Shown here piece by piece: positions 16,025-24,803 of a stretch of DNA of 64,000 bases; position 1 is the first letter of the stretch; every line of letters starts with the position of its first letter. Position numbers and translations under genes: made by a program. Under the pieces are notes generated by a model. That model was not told the DNA's origin, made no database searches, and saw only the letters and a program-made list of their open reading frames with translations. The stretch is from Crocinitomicaceae bacterium (GTDB lineage: Bacteria; Bacteroidota; Bacteroidia; Flavobacteriales_D; Crocinitomicaceae): the NCBI GenBank assembly GCA_023957475.1, contig JAMLHA010000002.1, positions 206,420-270,419 of the forward strand, given 5' to 3'.

Positions 16025-16053
16025 TCACGGATTTTTAATCACTCGCTCCGCTC
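16025..16053 (+). repeat. Right copy of the repeat flanking the ATPase gene
   Basis: TCACGGATTTTT followed directly by AATCACTCGCTCCGCTC, matching the two pieces at 14523-14561 with one substitution in the second piece. It starts 11 bases after the ATPase stop. Confidence 0.55.
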
Positions 16054-16070
16054 AAAAAAAACATTAGCGC

Positions 16071-16104
16071 CTAAAACAAAAAAGGCTACCTCTCGGCAGC
16101 CTTT
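16071..16104 (-). terminator. Terminator of the 930-residue T9SS gene
   Basis: On the minus strand AAAGGCT (from 16104) and AGCCTTT (from 16087) form a stem with loop GCCGAGAGGT, followed by TTTGTTTT. It is nearly identical to the terminator at 10412-10446, indicating a shared origin of the two T9SS gene ends. Confidence 0.8.
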
Positions 16105-16123
16105 CTCATTTATTCTCAAAAAT

Positions 16124-18916
16124 TTATTTCTTTTGAACTCTAGTTCTATTTACAAATTGATCATTGTTGTACAATTCTATAGTATATAAACCACTGTTCA
16201 AATCACCCAAACTCAATCGGATGGTATTTAAACCATAACCAGCTAGAGTAGAAGTTCCAGTAACTAAACGACCACTCATATCATATACTTTTACAGTTAA
16301 GTAAGCGGTGTTATCACTTTCAATAACAGCATCAATGTTTAAGATATTGTCTGTAGGGTTTGGATACATTACCACTTCAATAGCTTTTTCTGATGAAGTA
16401 GCTACACTTTCAGAAGGAAGCTCTAATTCACCTTCAACAGCTAACTCTTCTAAGTTGGTGTTTTCAAACTCACCACTATTGTTTTGAGCAAGACCGGCAG
16501 CACCAAGTGTAGTTACTTCAAGAGAATTTGACCAACCACTTCCTGAAGTTGAGTTACAGTATGTTCTTGCTTGGAAATCATACAATGAACCAGCAGTTAA
16601 TCCTGTGATTGTTTTAGATGTTGCTGAACCAACTAAAGTTCCAGCCGAGATCCATGTATTTGAACTAGCAAGTTTGTAACGGAATTCATACCATCCAGCA
16701 CCAGAAACACTTGTCCAATTGATTGTGATTTTGTTAGTTGTAACATTAGAAGCACTAATTACAGGAGGTAACTCACAGCCGCTAAGTGATTTAGTGGAAA
16801 TATCTATTCCGTCCCAATTGCTACTTATTTTATCACTACAATACGATTTAGCTTCAAATGTGTAAGTTGTATTTGGATTTAAACCAGTGTAAGTTTTAGT
16901 TGTTGCAGTACCAGTTGCAGTACCACCACTTATCCATGCGCCATTGCCTTCTTTGTAGCGGAAAGCATACCAACCAGCACCAGTTACAGCAGGCCAAGAA
17001 ATTGATACAGAAGTACCTGTTGATACAGCACTTAATACAGGGGGTAATTCACAATTAATAGGTTCAATTGTTGTAAATTGAAGAGTTTCGCTCCAATCAC
17101 TTCCAGAAGTACTATTGCAATAAGTACGAGCTTGCAAATCGTATTGAGTACTTTGAGTTAGACCAGTTAGTGTTTTAGATGTACCTGTTCCTGTTAATGT
17201 TCCAGCAGAAATCCAAGTACCAGAAGTGCTTTCTTTGTAGCGGAAAGCATACCAACCAGCACCAGTTACAGCAGGCCAAGAAATAGTTGCTGTATAAGCT
17301 GTGGGGTTAGCAGATAGAATAGGAGGTTCTTGGCAACTAGTTAAAGTTGTAAATGATAATCCACCAATCCATTCACTTTGATTGTCTTCAGCACAATTTG
17401 ATCGCACCCAAACATAATAAGTTGTATTTGGTGTTAAATCACCAATAGATTCAGAAGTAGCTGCTGTATTTCCACTTGGAATTGTTGCCGCATTTGGGTT
17501 GGTGTTGGATGTACTGTAATAATAATCGTAACCATTATTAGGAGCAGTTACTGAGGCAGTCCAATTAATCGTACCACTTGTTGCGGAAGAACTAGATACT
17601 TGTAAGTTACTAGGAGAAGTACATAATGGTAACTCTACAACTGTAAGTGTATAATCATCCGTTTTTCCTTGAAAATCTTCAGAACAAGCATCAAAACTTG
17701 GGTCTTCTTCTTCGTTGGAAGCAATTCGGATACGCATTCTGTAGTCGCCTGGTTCAATATCCATTGGAACGTAGATTGTTTCGTTAAATGATGTAGTTAA
17801 ATCATTTACTTTTGCCATCATTTCTTCTTCGTCATCAAAATTCATGTCATTGTTCCAGTCAACCCAGATTTTCGCCATATATGGAGAAGCATAAGATGCA
17901 AAAAAGTTAACTTCTCCACCTGCGTTAGTAGTTGCACTTAAATTAGTGAAATCTTTGTAAGCATCCGTGTTTCCATTTCCAGTGTTTGCAATGTTTGTTT
18001 CGCCTCCTGTTGTATAAAAATTAATAGGGTCAATGGTTGTATTGTTGGTGTAATTAGGAATGCAATAACCTGTATAAAACGATGTCGGACCAGTCCATTC
18101 ACTTAGGTTATCTTCACCACAATTGGAGCGCACCCATACATAATAAGTTGTATTAGGTGTTAATCCAGTAATTTCATGTGATGTAGTTTCATTGTCTGTT
18201 GAGCCAGAAGGGGTTGTGCCTTCAGTTGGATTTGTATTGGATGTGCTATAGTAATACTGATAACCAGCACTAGGTGTTGCTAAAGGAGTTGTCCAAGAAA
18301 CAAGTGCAGATGTAGATGAAGATACACTAGATGATATAGCTGAAGAAGCCAAACAATCTGAAAGTGTTTCAACTCTTAAAGTGTAATCTTCAACAGATAC
18401 TTCAGAATAATTTTCATCTATACAAGGTATAGGGTTTGTATCGAATGCAGTTATAACAAAACGCATTCTATAATCCCCATCATTGGTACCTAATGGAACT
18501 GTAATATTTCCTCCAAAATTAGCCTGTGTAGATATTCCTTCAAAAGCAAGTTCATTTGCATCAAAATCACCATCTTTATTCCAATCAACCCAAATACGAG
18601 CAGATATATTCCCATCACCGTACCATTCAGTTGTTACAGAAAAGTCAAAAGAACCATTAGCCCCTTGGGAAACAATGTGAGTTGCTGTTCGATCGAAATA
18701 AATAATGTTAAATTCTTCCCCTTCAAAATAAGGAATAGCGAAATTAGTGTAACCATTAGTTGTTTCTATACCAAAAGGCACTCGCCATGCTTCTGGAGAA
18801 TTTGGTACACAATAAGTTTGAGAGAAACCAATAGTTCCTATCCCAATACTCAGAAAAAACAGAAAAGTATTTATTAGCTTTTCACCCAAAATACGCTTAA
18901 ATAGATAGTTTTTCAT
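16124..18916 (-). CDS. Secreted GEVED/fibronectin III protein with T9SS sorting domain
   Basis: 930 residues. A signal peptide covers about 1-33 (cut near GFSQ). Two GEVED-type modules are seen by IWVDWNKDGDFDANE and DYRMRF in the first (about 35-190) and IWVDWNNDMNFDDEEE with GDYRMRI in the second (about 285-430); the Asp-rich loops suggest calcium binding. Five fibronectin III domains lie at about 192-284, 432-525, 527-617, 619-709 and 711-800. A linker and the sorting domain (MYPNPTDNILNI to RVQKK) finish the protein. It is exported through T9SS to the surface, probably for adhesion or glycan binding. Its last 300 codons are very close to those of the 10466-14092 paralogue. Confidence 0.87.
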   Translation of the reverse strand: MKNYLFKRILGEKLINTFLFFLSIGIGTIGFSQTYCVPNSPEAWRVPFGIETTNGYTNFAIPYFEGEEFNIIYFDRTATHIVSQGANGSFDFSVTTEWYGDGNISARIWVDWNKDGDFDANELAFEGISTQANFGGNITVPLGTNDGDYRMRFVITAFDTNPIPCIDENYSEVSVEDYTLRVETLSDCLASSAISSSVSSSTSALVSWTTPLATPSAGYQYYYSTSNTNPTEGTTPSGSTDNETTSHEITGLTPNTTYYVWVRSNCGEDNLSEWTGPTSFYTGYCIPNYTNNTTIDPINFYTTGGETNIANTGNGNTDAYKDFTNLSATTNAGGEVNFFASYASPYMAKIWVDWNNDMNFDDEEEMMAKVNDLTTSFNETIYVPMDIEPGDYRMRIRIASNEEEDPSFDACSEDFQGKTDDYTLTVVELPLCTSPSNLQVSSSSATSGTINWTASVTAPNNGYDYYYSTSNTNPNAATIPSGNTAATSESIGDLTPNTTYYVWVRSNCAEDNQSEWIGGLSFTTLTSCQEPPILSANPTAYTATISWPAVTGAGWYAFRYKESTSGTWISAGTLTGTGTSKTLTGLTQSTQYDLQARTYCNSTSGSDWSETLQFTTIEPINCELPPVLSAVSTGTSVSISWPAVTGAGWYAFRYKEGNGAWISGGTATGTATTKTYTGLNPNTTYTFEAKSYCSDKISSNWDGIDISTKSLSGCELPPVISASNVTTNKITINWTSVSGAGWYEFRYKLASSNTWISAGTLVGSATSKTITGLTAGSLYDFQARTYCNSTSGSGWSNSLEVTTLGAAGLAQNNSGEFENTNLEELAVEGELELPSESVATSSEKAIEVVMYPNPTDNILNIDAVIESDNTAYLTVKVYDMSGRLVTGTSTLAGYGLNTIRLSLGDLNSGLYTIELYNNDQFVNRTRVQKK

Positions 18917-19229
18917 AATAATTAAATTTAAATAAGTGATTTCATTTTCTTTAAAAATTCAGTTTTTTAGACTCTTTTTCAGTCTTTTATACGTATAAAT
19001 AAAATTAAAGTTATATATTTTTTTTAATAAAGCAAAAAAAAATCGACGAATGATTGTTTTTTATAGATAAATAACTAGGTGAATTGCTAGTTTGTAAATT
19101 TATATAGTTAACTCTAAGAAGAAAAAACGCTAATTTTTTAGTTAAAGCTAGCAAATTTTCAAATTCGCACATTTACAAAAACAAAATCATAAAAAAACAC
19201 CTATATTTGCACCCAATAAATTCATTTGA
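18917..19229. other. Divergent intergenic region with a 14-bp palindrome
   Basis: 313 AT-rich bases between the minus-strand T9SS gene and the plus-strand capsule export genes. TTTATACGTATAAA (18986-18999) is a perfect palindrome 70 bases upstream of the T9SS start. AGACT-ctttttc-AGTCT lies just before it (18969-18985). The capsule promoter is at its right end. I saw no consensus -7 element for the T9SS gene. Confidence 0.6.
19202..19214 (+). promoter_or_regulatory. Capsule export promoter with GC-rich start region
   Basis: TATATTTG (19202-19209) followed by CACCC. The same 13 bases TATATTTGCACCC occur at the rpsL (40429) and rpsH (50183) promoters. The start codon is 21 bases beyond the -7 element. 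Confidence 0.7.
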
Positions 19230-20006
19230 ATGAAAAAACTGTTCTATTTCACATTATTCATTGCGTTGTTGGCATCGTGTAACGTTCGCAAAAATGTTGT
19301 TTATTTTCAGACAGAAGATAGTTCGTCGTCTGTAGCTAATTATACACCAACTTTTAAGGTAGATGATTTTTTGAACATTGTCGTTATGGCGGATAGTCCA
19401 GAAGCGGCAATTCCGTTTAATTTACCTCCAATGACAGGATATACCTCTACAACTGGTGGTTACTCTACAGGTAATCCAGAGCGTAGTGGTTATTTGATTG
19501 ATGAAAATGGAAACATTAATTTGCCGATTATCGGTCAATTTCACATTGCAGGTTTAAAACGTACAGAAGCGGTGGCGCAATTGGAAGAAAAATTGAAAAG
19601 TTATATCAGCAATCCTGTTGTAAATATTCAAATTTTAAATTTTAAGGTAACAGTGCTTGGGGATGTGCGGTCACCAGGAACCTATAAAATACCAAATGAG
19701 CGTATTACTTTATTAGAAGCTATTGGTTTATCAGGTGATTTGCAAATAACTGGAAATAGAAAAAATGTGTTGGTTATCCGTTCAAGAGGTGATAAGAAAG
19801 AGCAATACCGTTTGAATTTAACAAAAAGTGAAGCAATTTTTAATTCTCCAGTATATTATTTGGAACAAAATGATGTGGTTTACGTAGAACCTAATATTTC
19901 GTCACGTACAAATGGCGCCTTTTGGAAAACTTCTGCTCCAGTTTTTATATCTACAGCTGGGGTGATTATTTCCACAATTAGTGTCATTAGTGTGTTGTCT
20001 AAGTAA
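19230..20006 (+). CDS. wza: Wza-like polysaccharide export lipoprotein
   Basis: 258 residues. The lipobox LLASC places the lipid-bearing cysteine at residue 17, so the protein is an outer-membrane or periplasmic-face lipoprotein. YKIPNERITLLEAI and the preceding GQFHIAGLKRTEAVAQLEE belong to the Poly_export and SLBB domains. A hydrophobic C-terminal segment (about 234-255) could cross the outer membrane, as in Wza. In the family it forms the translocon through which capsular or exopolysaccharide leaves the cell. It starts the operon with the tyrosine kinase 11 bases downstream. Confidence 0.88.
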   Translation: MKKLFYFTLFIALLASCNVRKNVVYFQTEDSSSSVANYTPTFKVDDFLNIVVMADSPEAAIPFNLPPMTGYTSTTGGYSTGNPERSGYLIDENGNINLPIIGQFHIAGLKRTEAVAQLEEKLKSYISNPVVNIQILNFKVTVLGDVRSPGTYKIPNERITLLEAIGLSGDLQITGNRKNVLVIRSRGDKKEQYRLNLTKSEAIFNSPVYYLEQNDVVYVEPNISSRTNGAFWKTSAPVFISTAGVIISTISVISVLSK

Positions 20007-20017
20007 TTGATTTTTAA

Positions 20018-22441
20018 ATGAATAATATGAATCAACAAGAAGAGTTGAGAATTAATGAAGAGACTGATTCACTGGATATTAAAGAGTTAATTGAACGTTA
20101 TCTCCGTCACTGGAAATGGTTTGTCATTTCTTTTGCCATTTGCTATACCATAGCTTATTTTTATTTGCGTTATACACAACCGATTTTTAATACAAGCGCA
20201 AAATTATTGATTGAAGACGATAAAAAATCGGGTTCTGGACCTTCAGATTTAGCTGTATTTAAAGATTTAGGTTTGTTTTCCAATTCTTCCAATTTATCCA
20301 ATGAAATAGAAATTCTAAAATCTCGTTCGATCATTGAAAAGGTTGTTCGAGAATTAAATTTGAGAAAAACAATTACAGATAAAAACTCTAAAACAGGTTT
20401 AAAAGAAACAGCGTTTTTTGATAACCAACCGATTGATTTAACGATTGTTGAAGAAAAAGATTCGTTGATTTCAAGAACGTTTTTATTGGAAGTTATAGAT
20501 GCAGAAACGATTGAACTTCAATATGCAGTAGGAAATAAAGATTTAAGTAAACCGATAAAATTAAAGTTTGGAGAACAAGTGGATTTGATGGAACTTGTTT
20601 TTTCTATTGATAAGACGAGCTTTTTTACTAATAACTTGGATGGTTTTAATTATGAAATAAAATACATCACCAAAGCAGCTGCAATTAATCAAGTGATTAA
20701 TGGTTTAAAAATTGAAACTGTAAGTAAAGAATCGTCTATTCTACAATTGTCTTTTCAAGGCGCGTTAATAGCTAAGAACGAGGCGATAATTAATGAATTG
20801 ATTCGACAAAATAGCTTGGATAAAATAATCGATAATCAAGAGATGACACGTAAAACAAGTGAGTTTATCGGTGAGCGAATGGAGGTTATTTCGAAGGAAT
20901 TGTCGGATGTTGATCTTCGCAATTTGAATTTTAAAAAGGAAAACGGTATCATTGATGTATTGGTGGATGCGCAATCTTCTATGTCAAAAGAATCAACGTA
21001 TGAGCAACAAGTGATTGCTGTTCGTATTCAATTGGACTTAGCACATTATGTCAATAGTTATATGGATGCGTATAAAGATAAGTACGAGTTATTGCCAAGT
21101 AATTTGGGCTTTGAAGATCAATCAATAGCCAAAATGATTGATTTTTACAATGAATTAATCTTAAAACGTTCGAAGTTATTGGCTAATTCAACGGAAAAGA
21201 GCCCGATTGTTGCTGAATTGGATAGTCAAATCAAGAGTATTCGCTCCAATTTAAAAACAAGTTTGAACAATTTAGTGAAAGCTTCTGAGATGAAGTTGAA
21301 ATCTTTAGCAGCAAAAGAAAATTTATACTCATCAAAATTAGCACAAGTTCCAGATCAAGAAAAAAAATACAGAGATATTCAACGTGAGCAACAAATTAAA
21401 GAAACCTTGTATTTGTATTTGTTGCAAAAACGAGAAGAAAACGAAATTGCATCCGCTGCCAATGTGTCAAATGTAAAAGTTGTTGACTATGCTTATACAA
21501 GTGCGACGCCAGTGTCTCCTAAATCAAACGTGATTTATTTGGCAGCTATTATGATTGGGTTAATTATCCCTGCTGGAATTTTGTATTTAATTGGATTGTT
21601 TGATACAAAAGTAAAAGGACCAAAAGATATTGAGTCATTAGGATTACCTTATTTAGCAACTATCCCACATAGTGATCTGGAGGATCCAATTGTAGCGATC
21701 AACAATCCACGTTCTTCCATTGCAGAAGCATTTAGAATGTTGCGTACCAATATGTCGTTTATGGCCAATATGAACGAAAAAGGAAAAGTGGTTTTTGTTT
21801 CATCAACCATCGCCGGAGAGGGGAAAACATACATTGCTTCCAATTTAGCGCATTCATTGGCATTGACAGGTAAGAAAACATGTGTTATCGGGTTGGATTT
21901 GCGTGCACCTAAACTGGCAGGTCGTTTTGGCTTTACAGAACAAAAAGGAGTGTCTAATTTCCTTGTGGATGAAAAATTAACGGTAACTGATTGCGTGCAT
22001 ACTAAGGTTGCAAATGAAAACTTAGATGTGCTATCTTCAGGACCAATACCACCCAACCCAAGTGAGTTGTTATTGCGTAAGCGATTGGTGGATTTGTTTG
22101 ATGAATTGAAGCAAATATACGATGTAATCGTTGTCGATACAGCTCCAGTGAGTGTGGTAACAGATACAGTGATGATAGGTCACTTAGCCGATGTTACAAT
22201 TTACGTTGTTCGCGCCGAAAAAGTCGATAAGCGTATGTTAAAAGTACCACAAGATTTGATTCGTCAACAAAAATTACCAAATGTAGGGGTGATTATCAAC
22301 GATATTGATTACACCAAATCGCAATACGGTTATGGCTATGGTTACGGTTACGGATATGGTTATGGCTACGGCTATGGTTATGGTGAAGGGTTTGAAAAAC
22401 CAAAATCATTCTGGGAGAAATTGAAACACCGGATGAAATAA
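20018..22441 (+). CDS. wzc: Wzc-like chain-length regulator and BY tyrosine kinase
   Basis: 807 residues, inner membrane. A Wzz domain with TM1 (about 34-52) is followed by a long periplasmic coiled coil and TM2 (about 505-528). A cytoplasmic BY-kinase follows: Walker A AGEGKTYIASN near 600, Walker A' VIGLDLRAP near 630, Walker B VIVVDTAP near 704. The C-terminus carries ten Tyr-Gly pairs before GEGFEKPKSF, the autophosphorylation cluster. It controls polysaccharide chain length together with the Wza-like lipoprotein encoded just upstream. ATG at 20027 is an alternative start. Kinase and co-polymerase are fused in one chain, as usual in Gram-negatives. Confidence 0.92.
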   Translation: MNNMNQQEELRINEETDSLDIKELIERYLRHWKWFVISFAICYTIAYFYLRYTQPIFNTSAKLLIEDDKKSGSGPSDLAVFKDLGLFSNSSNLSNEIEILKSRSIIEKVVRELNLRKTITDKNSKTGLKETAFFDNQPIDLTIVEEKDSLISRTFLLEVIDAETIELQYAVGNKDLSKPIKLKFGEQVDLMELVFSIDKTSFFTNNLDGFNYEIKYITKAAAINQVINGLKIETVSKESSILQLSFQGALIAKNEAIINELIRQNSLDKIIDNQEMTRKTSEFIGERMEVISKELSDVDLRNLNFKKENGIIDVLVDAQSSMSKESTYEQQVIAVRIQLDLAHYVNSYMDAYKDKYELLPSNLGFEDQSIAKMIDFYNELILKRSKLLANSTEKSPIVAELDSQIKSIRSNLKTSLNNLVKASEMKLKSLAAKENLYSSKLAQVPDQEKKYRDIQREQQIKETLYLYLLQKREENEIASAANVSNVKVVDYAYTSATPVSPKSNVIYLAAIMIGLIIPAGILYLIGLFDTKVKGPKDIESLGLPYLATIPHSDLEDPIVAINNPRSSIAEAFRMLRTNMSFMANMNEKGKVVFVSSTIAGEGKTYIASNLAHSLALTGKKTCVIGLDLRAPKLAGRFGFTEQKGVSNFLVDEKLTVTDCVHTKVANENLDVLSSGPIPPNPSELLLRKRLVDLFDELKQIYDVIVVDTAPVSVVTDTVMIGHLADVTIYVVRAEKVDKRMLKVPQDLIRQQKLPNVGVIINDIDYTKSQYGYGYGYGYGYGYGYGYGYGEGFEKPKSFWEKLKHRMK
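22325..22384 (+). repeat. Tyr-Gly hexanucleotide repeat in the kinase tail
   Basis: Ten consecutive TAY-GGN codon pairs (60 bases). Synonymous codons are mixed, which keeps the DNA repeat imperfect while the protein repeat is exact. Confidence 0.9.
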
Positions 22442-22462
22442 GTTGATAAATTTGTCCGAAAG

Positions 22463-22492
22463 TTTGTTGGAAGAAAAATATTTCTATCTTTG
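22463..22492 (+). promoter_or_regulatory. Promoter of the WecA-like transferase gene
   Basis: TTTG (22463-22466), 18 bases, TATCTTTG (22485-22492). It lies between the kinase stop and the next start at 22549, so the transferase can be expressed independently of the export genes. Confidence 0.7.
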
Positions 22493-22548
22493 TAACCTTA
22501 GCTGAAAAAGATTTTTGTTAATTTTCAATAAGTTATTAACAAATTAAA

Positions 22549-23721
22549 ATGAAAAACACTGAATTAATTACATTGCTAGTAGCATTTATAGGGAGTGTAG
22601 TTGGGACGTATATCTTCATCCCTCGCATTATCGGTGTTGCCAATGAGCGTCATTTAGTGGATAACCCAAATAATCGCAGTTCACATAAAACGGCTATTCC
22701 ACGTTTAGGTGGTGTTGCTTTTTCATTGTGTTTTATATTTGCCATTATATTGTTTAGAGATTATGGAAATTCAAGCAATCATTTTTCGATGTTGGCTGGC
22801 TTAATTGTAATGTCAGTTGTCGGGTTGAGGGATGATATAAAATCAATTAGCCCTAAAACCAAATTAATAGGGCAATTGGTAGCCTGTTCATTTATCTTTT
22901 TGAATCAAAACTTCCTTTTAAAATCTTTGCATGGATTTTTAGGTATTTATGAATTGCATCCTGCGCTATCAATTACGTTGATAGCATTGTTTATGTTGAC
23001 CGTTATTAATGCCTTTAACTTGATTGATGGAATTGATGGATTGGCAGCTGTTATTGCCATTGTGGTGCTTTCAACCTTTGCTATTTTGTTTTTCTCCATG
23101 CGAAAATTCTTCTATTTAGGATTGTGTGTTGCAGGTGTTGGTACATTGATAGCATTTTTGAAATACAACTTAGCTAAAATAAAGACAGATAATTGTCAAA
23201 ACGGAAAGTGCAAGAAAAAGATTTTTATGGGCGATACCGGTTCCATGATATTGGGATTTGTAATTGCTACAATGACGGTGCGAATTGTTACCGTTGATGC
23301 AGTAACTTTATCCTTATTGCCATTTTATCCAGAGAATTTACCATTGGTATTGGGTGCTGTTTTGTTCATTCCTCTCTTTGATTTGTTGCGTGTATTCACC
23401 TTGCGACTATTGAAAAAGAAAGAACCGTTTAGTCCAGATAGACGCCACTTACACCACATAGTTATTGATAATTTAAAGATTTCTCACCGCAGAGCCAGTT
23501 TCTTTATCGGTATTGTCAATGTTGGTATGATAGTGGTATTTTATTGGTTCGGTGCAACGTTTAAGCACTACGTATTGTTGTTAGGTTTACTTGTGTTGAT
23601 TGTAATTGCGTTATTGTTTATCTATTACATCGATTATTCTACAGAGCACCTTCGCAACCGTGCTAAGATTAAAAGCAAAATCAAAAAGTTAAGAAAAGCA
23701 ACGCATCTTTTTAATTTTTAA
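22549..23721 (+). CDS. WecA/TagO-like undecaprenyl-phosphate sugar-1-phosphate transferase
   Basis: A 390-residue polytopic membrane protein of the MraY/WecA family, about 10-11 helices. It starts lipid-linked glycan synthesis by moving a HexNAc-1-phosphate (usually GlcNAc) to undecaprenyl phosphate. Seen: RDDIKSISPKTKLIGQL near 94 (magnesium-binding Asp pair), NLIDGIDGLA near 156-165, GDTGSMILGF near 228-237, and the cytoplasmic RRHLHHIVI near 299-307. All key residues are present. It fits the neighbouring wecB and export genes: UDP-HexNAc in, lipid-linked repeat unit out. Donor specificity cannot be read from sequence alone. Confidence 0.88.
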   Translation: MKNTELITLLVAFIGSVVGTYIFIPRIIGVANERHLVDNPNNRSSHKTAIPRLGGVAFSLCFIFAIILFRDYGNSSNHFSMLAGLIVMSVVGLRDDIKSISPKTKLIGQLVACSFIFLNQNFLLKSLHGFLGIYELHPALSITLIALFMLTVINAFNLIDGIDGLAAVIAIVVLSTFAILFFSMRKFFYLGLCVAGVGTLIAFLKYNLAKIKTDNCQNGKCKKKIFMGDTGSMILGFVIATMTVRIVTVDAVTLSLLPFYPENLPLVLGAVLFIPLFDLLRVFTLRLLKKKEPFSPDRRHLHHIVIDNLKISHRRASFFIGIVNVGMIVVFYWFGATFKHYVLLLGLLVLIVIALLFIYYIDYSTEHLRNRAKIKSKIKKLRKATHLFNF

Positions 23722-23846
23722 AAGAGAGAAATCCTCCTATAGGAGAGTTTGTCTGTCAATTGAAACTAGAAAAATACCTTCAAAACAGTTGCATTTAATC
23801 TATAAAAATCTCTGTGATAAAACTCCAGCACCCATGAACAATAAAA

Positions 23847-23880
23847 AACTCTGTGTCCTCTGTGCCTCTGTGGTTAAAAC
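23847..23880. repeat. CTCTGTG-type interspersed repeat
   Basis: ACTCTGTGTCCTCTGTGCCT continues into CTGTGGTTAAAAC. Partial copies CTCTGTGATAA flank it near 23810 and 23908. This wording recurs in many Bacteroidota intergenic regions. It lies in the gap between the convergent transferase and SDR genes, where no other gene is visible; a 12-base palindrome CTCCTATAGGAG is at 23734. Confidence 0.55.
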
Positions 23881-23921
23881 CTTTTGCACGCCTGTGCTAT
23901 AAAAAAACTCTGTGATAACCC

Positions 23922-24713
23922 CTATGTCGCTGACTGCTTCTTCATCATCTTCCAAAAAAGCCCTTGTGGTAAAAACCGTTTTAGCGTAACAGCAAGCGTT
24001 TCCTTGTTCCCAATAAGCACCTCCTGTTTGTTTTTTTCTACAGCACGAAGCAACTTCTGAACACATACTTGAACAGACATACCCGTAGCTTGGTTGTGAT
24101 CCATTTGATTGTGTTTTTCGCCACTACCGTTCAAAGCATGCATGGAAATATTGGTATTAATTTTACCAGGATAAGCAATCGTCACCTTGATGCCATTGTG
24201 TTCCTCTTCCAATGCCAAACTTTCATAAAAACCTTGCAACGCATGTTTCGAAGCACTGTAAGCAGAACGCAAAAAGAATCCAAATTTTCCTGCAATCGAA
24301 GAAGTGGTAATGATGTGGCCACTTTTTTGTTGTATCATATAAGGCAAAACAGCTTTGGTTAAAGCGATGTTACCAAAATAATTCACCTCCATGATGTAGC
24401 GATCAACCGATAATTGCGTTTCACTTGCGTTGGAACGTTGACTCAATCCGCCATTGTTGAACAAATAATCGATGCGACCGTATTTTTCAATTACACGCTT
24501 AGCTAAATCAGGAAAGTTTTCCGAATGCTCCAAGTCAAGCGGTAACACCAAATGACCGTCACCAGTTAATTTTTCTTGTACACGAATCAATCCTGCTTCA
24601 GAACGAGCAGACAATACGATTTTAGCCCCAGCTAGGGCGCATTGAATAGCTATTTCTTCTCCTATTCCAGATGAAGCACCTGTAATCCAGATTATTTTAT
24701 TTGTTAAACGCAT
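23922..24713 (-). CDS. Short-chain dehydrogenase/reductase
   Basis: A 263-residue NAD(P)-dependent oxidoreductase with a Rossmann fold. TGASSGIGEEIA near 11-22 is the cofactor loop, NNGGLSQR near 87-94 the usual NAG-type motif, and YSASKHALQGF carries catalytic Tyr and Lys near 157-161 with Ser-Ser just before. It resembles DhrS7-like/lipid-modifying SDRs with a longer C-terminus, but the substrate is unknown. A consensus -7 element ends only five bases before the start codon, so the transcript is probably leaderless or nearly so. Confidence 0.85.
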   Translation of the reverse strand: MRLTNKIIWITGASSGIGEEIAIQCALAGAKIVLSARSEAGLIRVQEKLTGDGHLVLPLDLEHSENFPDLAKRVIEKYGRIDYLFNNGGLSQRSNASETQLSVDRYIMEVNYFGNIALTKAVLPYMIQQKSGHIITTSSIAGKFGFFLRSAYSASKHALQGFYESLALEEEHNGIKVTIAYPGKINTNISMHALNGSGEKHNQMDHNQATGMSVQVCVQKLLRAVEKNKQEVLIGNKETLAVTLKRFLPQGLFWKMMKKQSAT

Positions 24714-24717
24714 GGCA

Positions 24718-24725
24718 CAAATATA
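24718..24725 (-). promoter_or_regulatory. -7 element of the SDR gene, near-leaderless
   Basis: TATATTTG on the minus strand, four bases (TGCC) before the ATG at 24713. Transcription would begin at or next to the start codon. Confidence 0.5.
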
Positions 24726-24803
24726 GCAATTTCACTCGCATAAGGAAATTGGTGTCACTCAATAAAATTTAAGTGAGCGAACGTTGTGATAACGAACAGT
24801 TTT

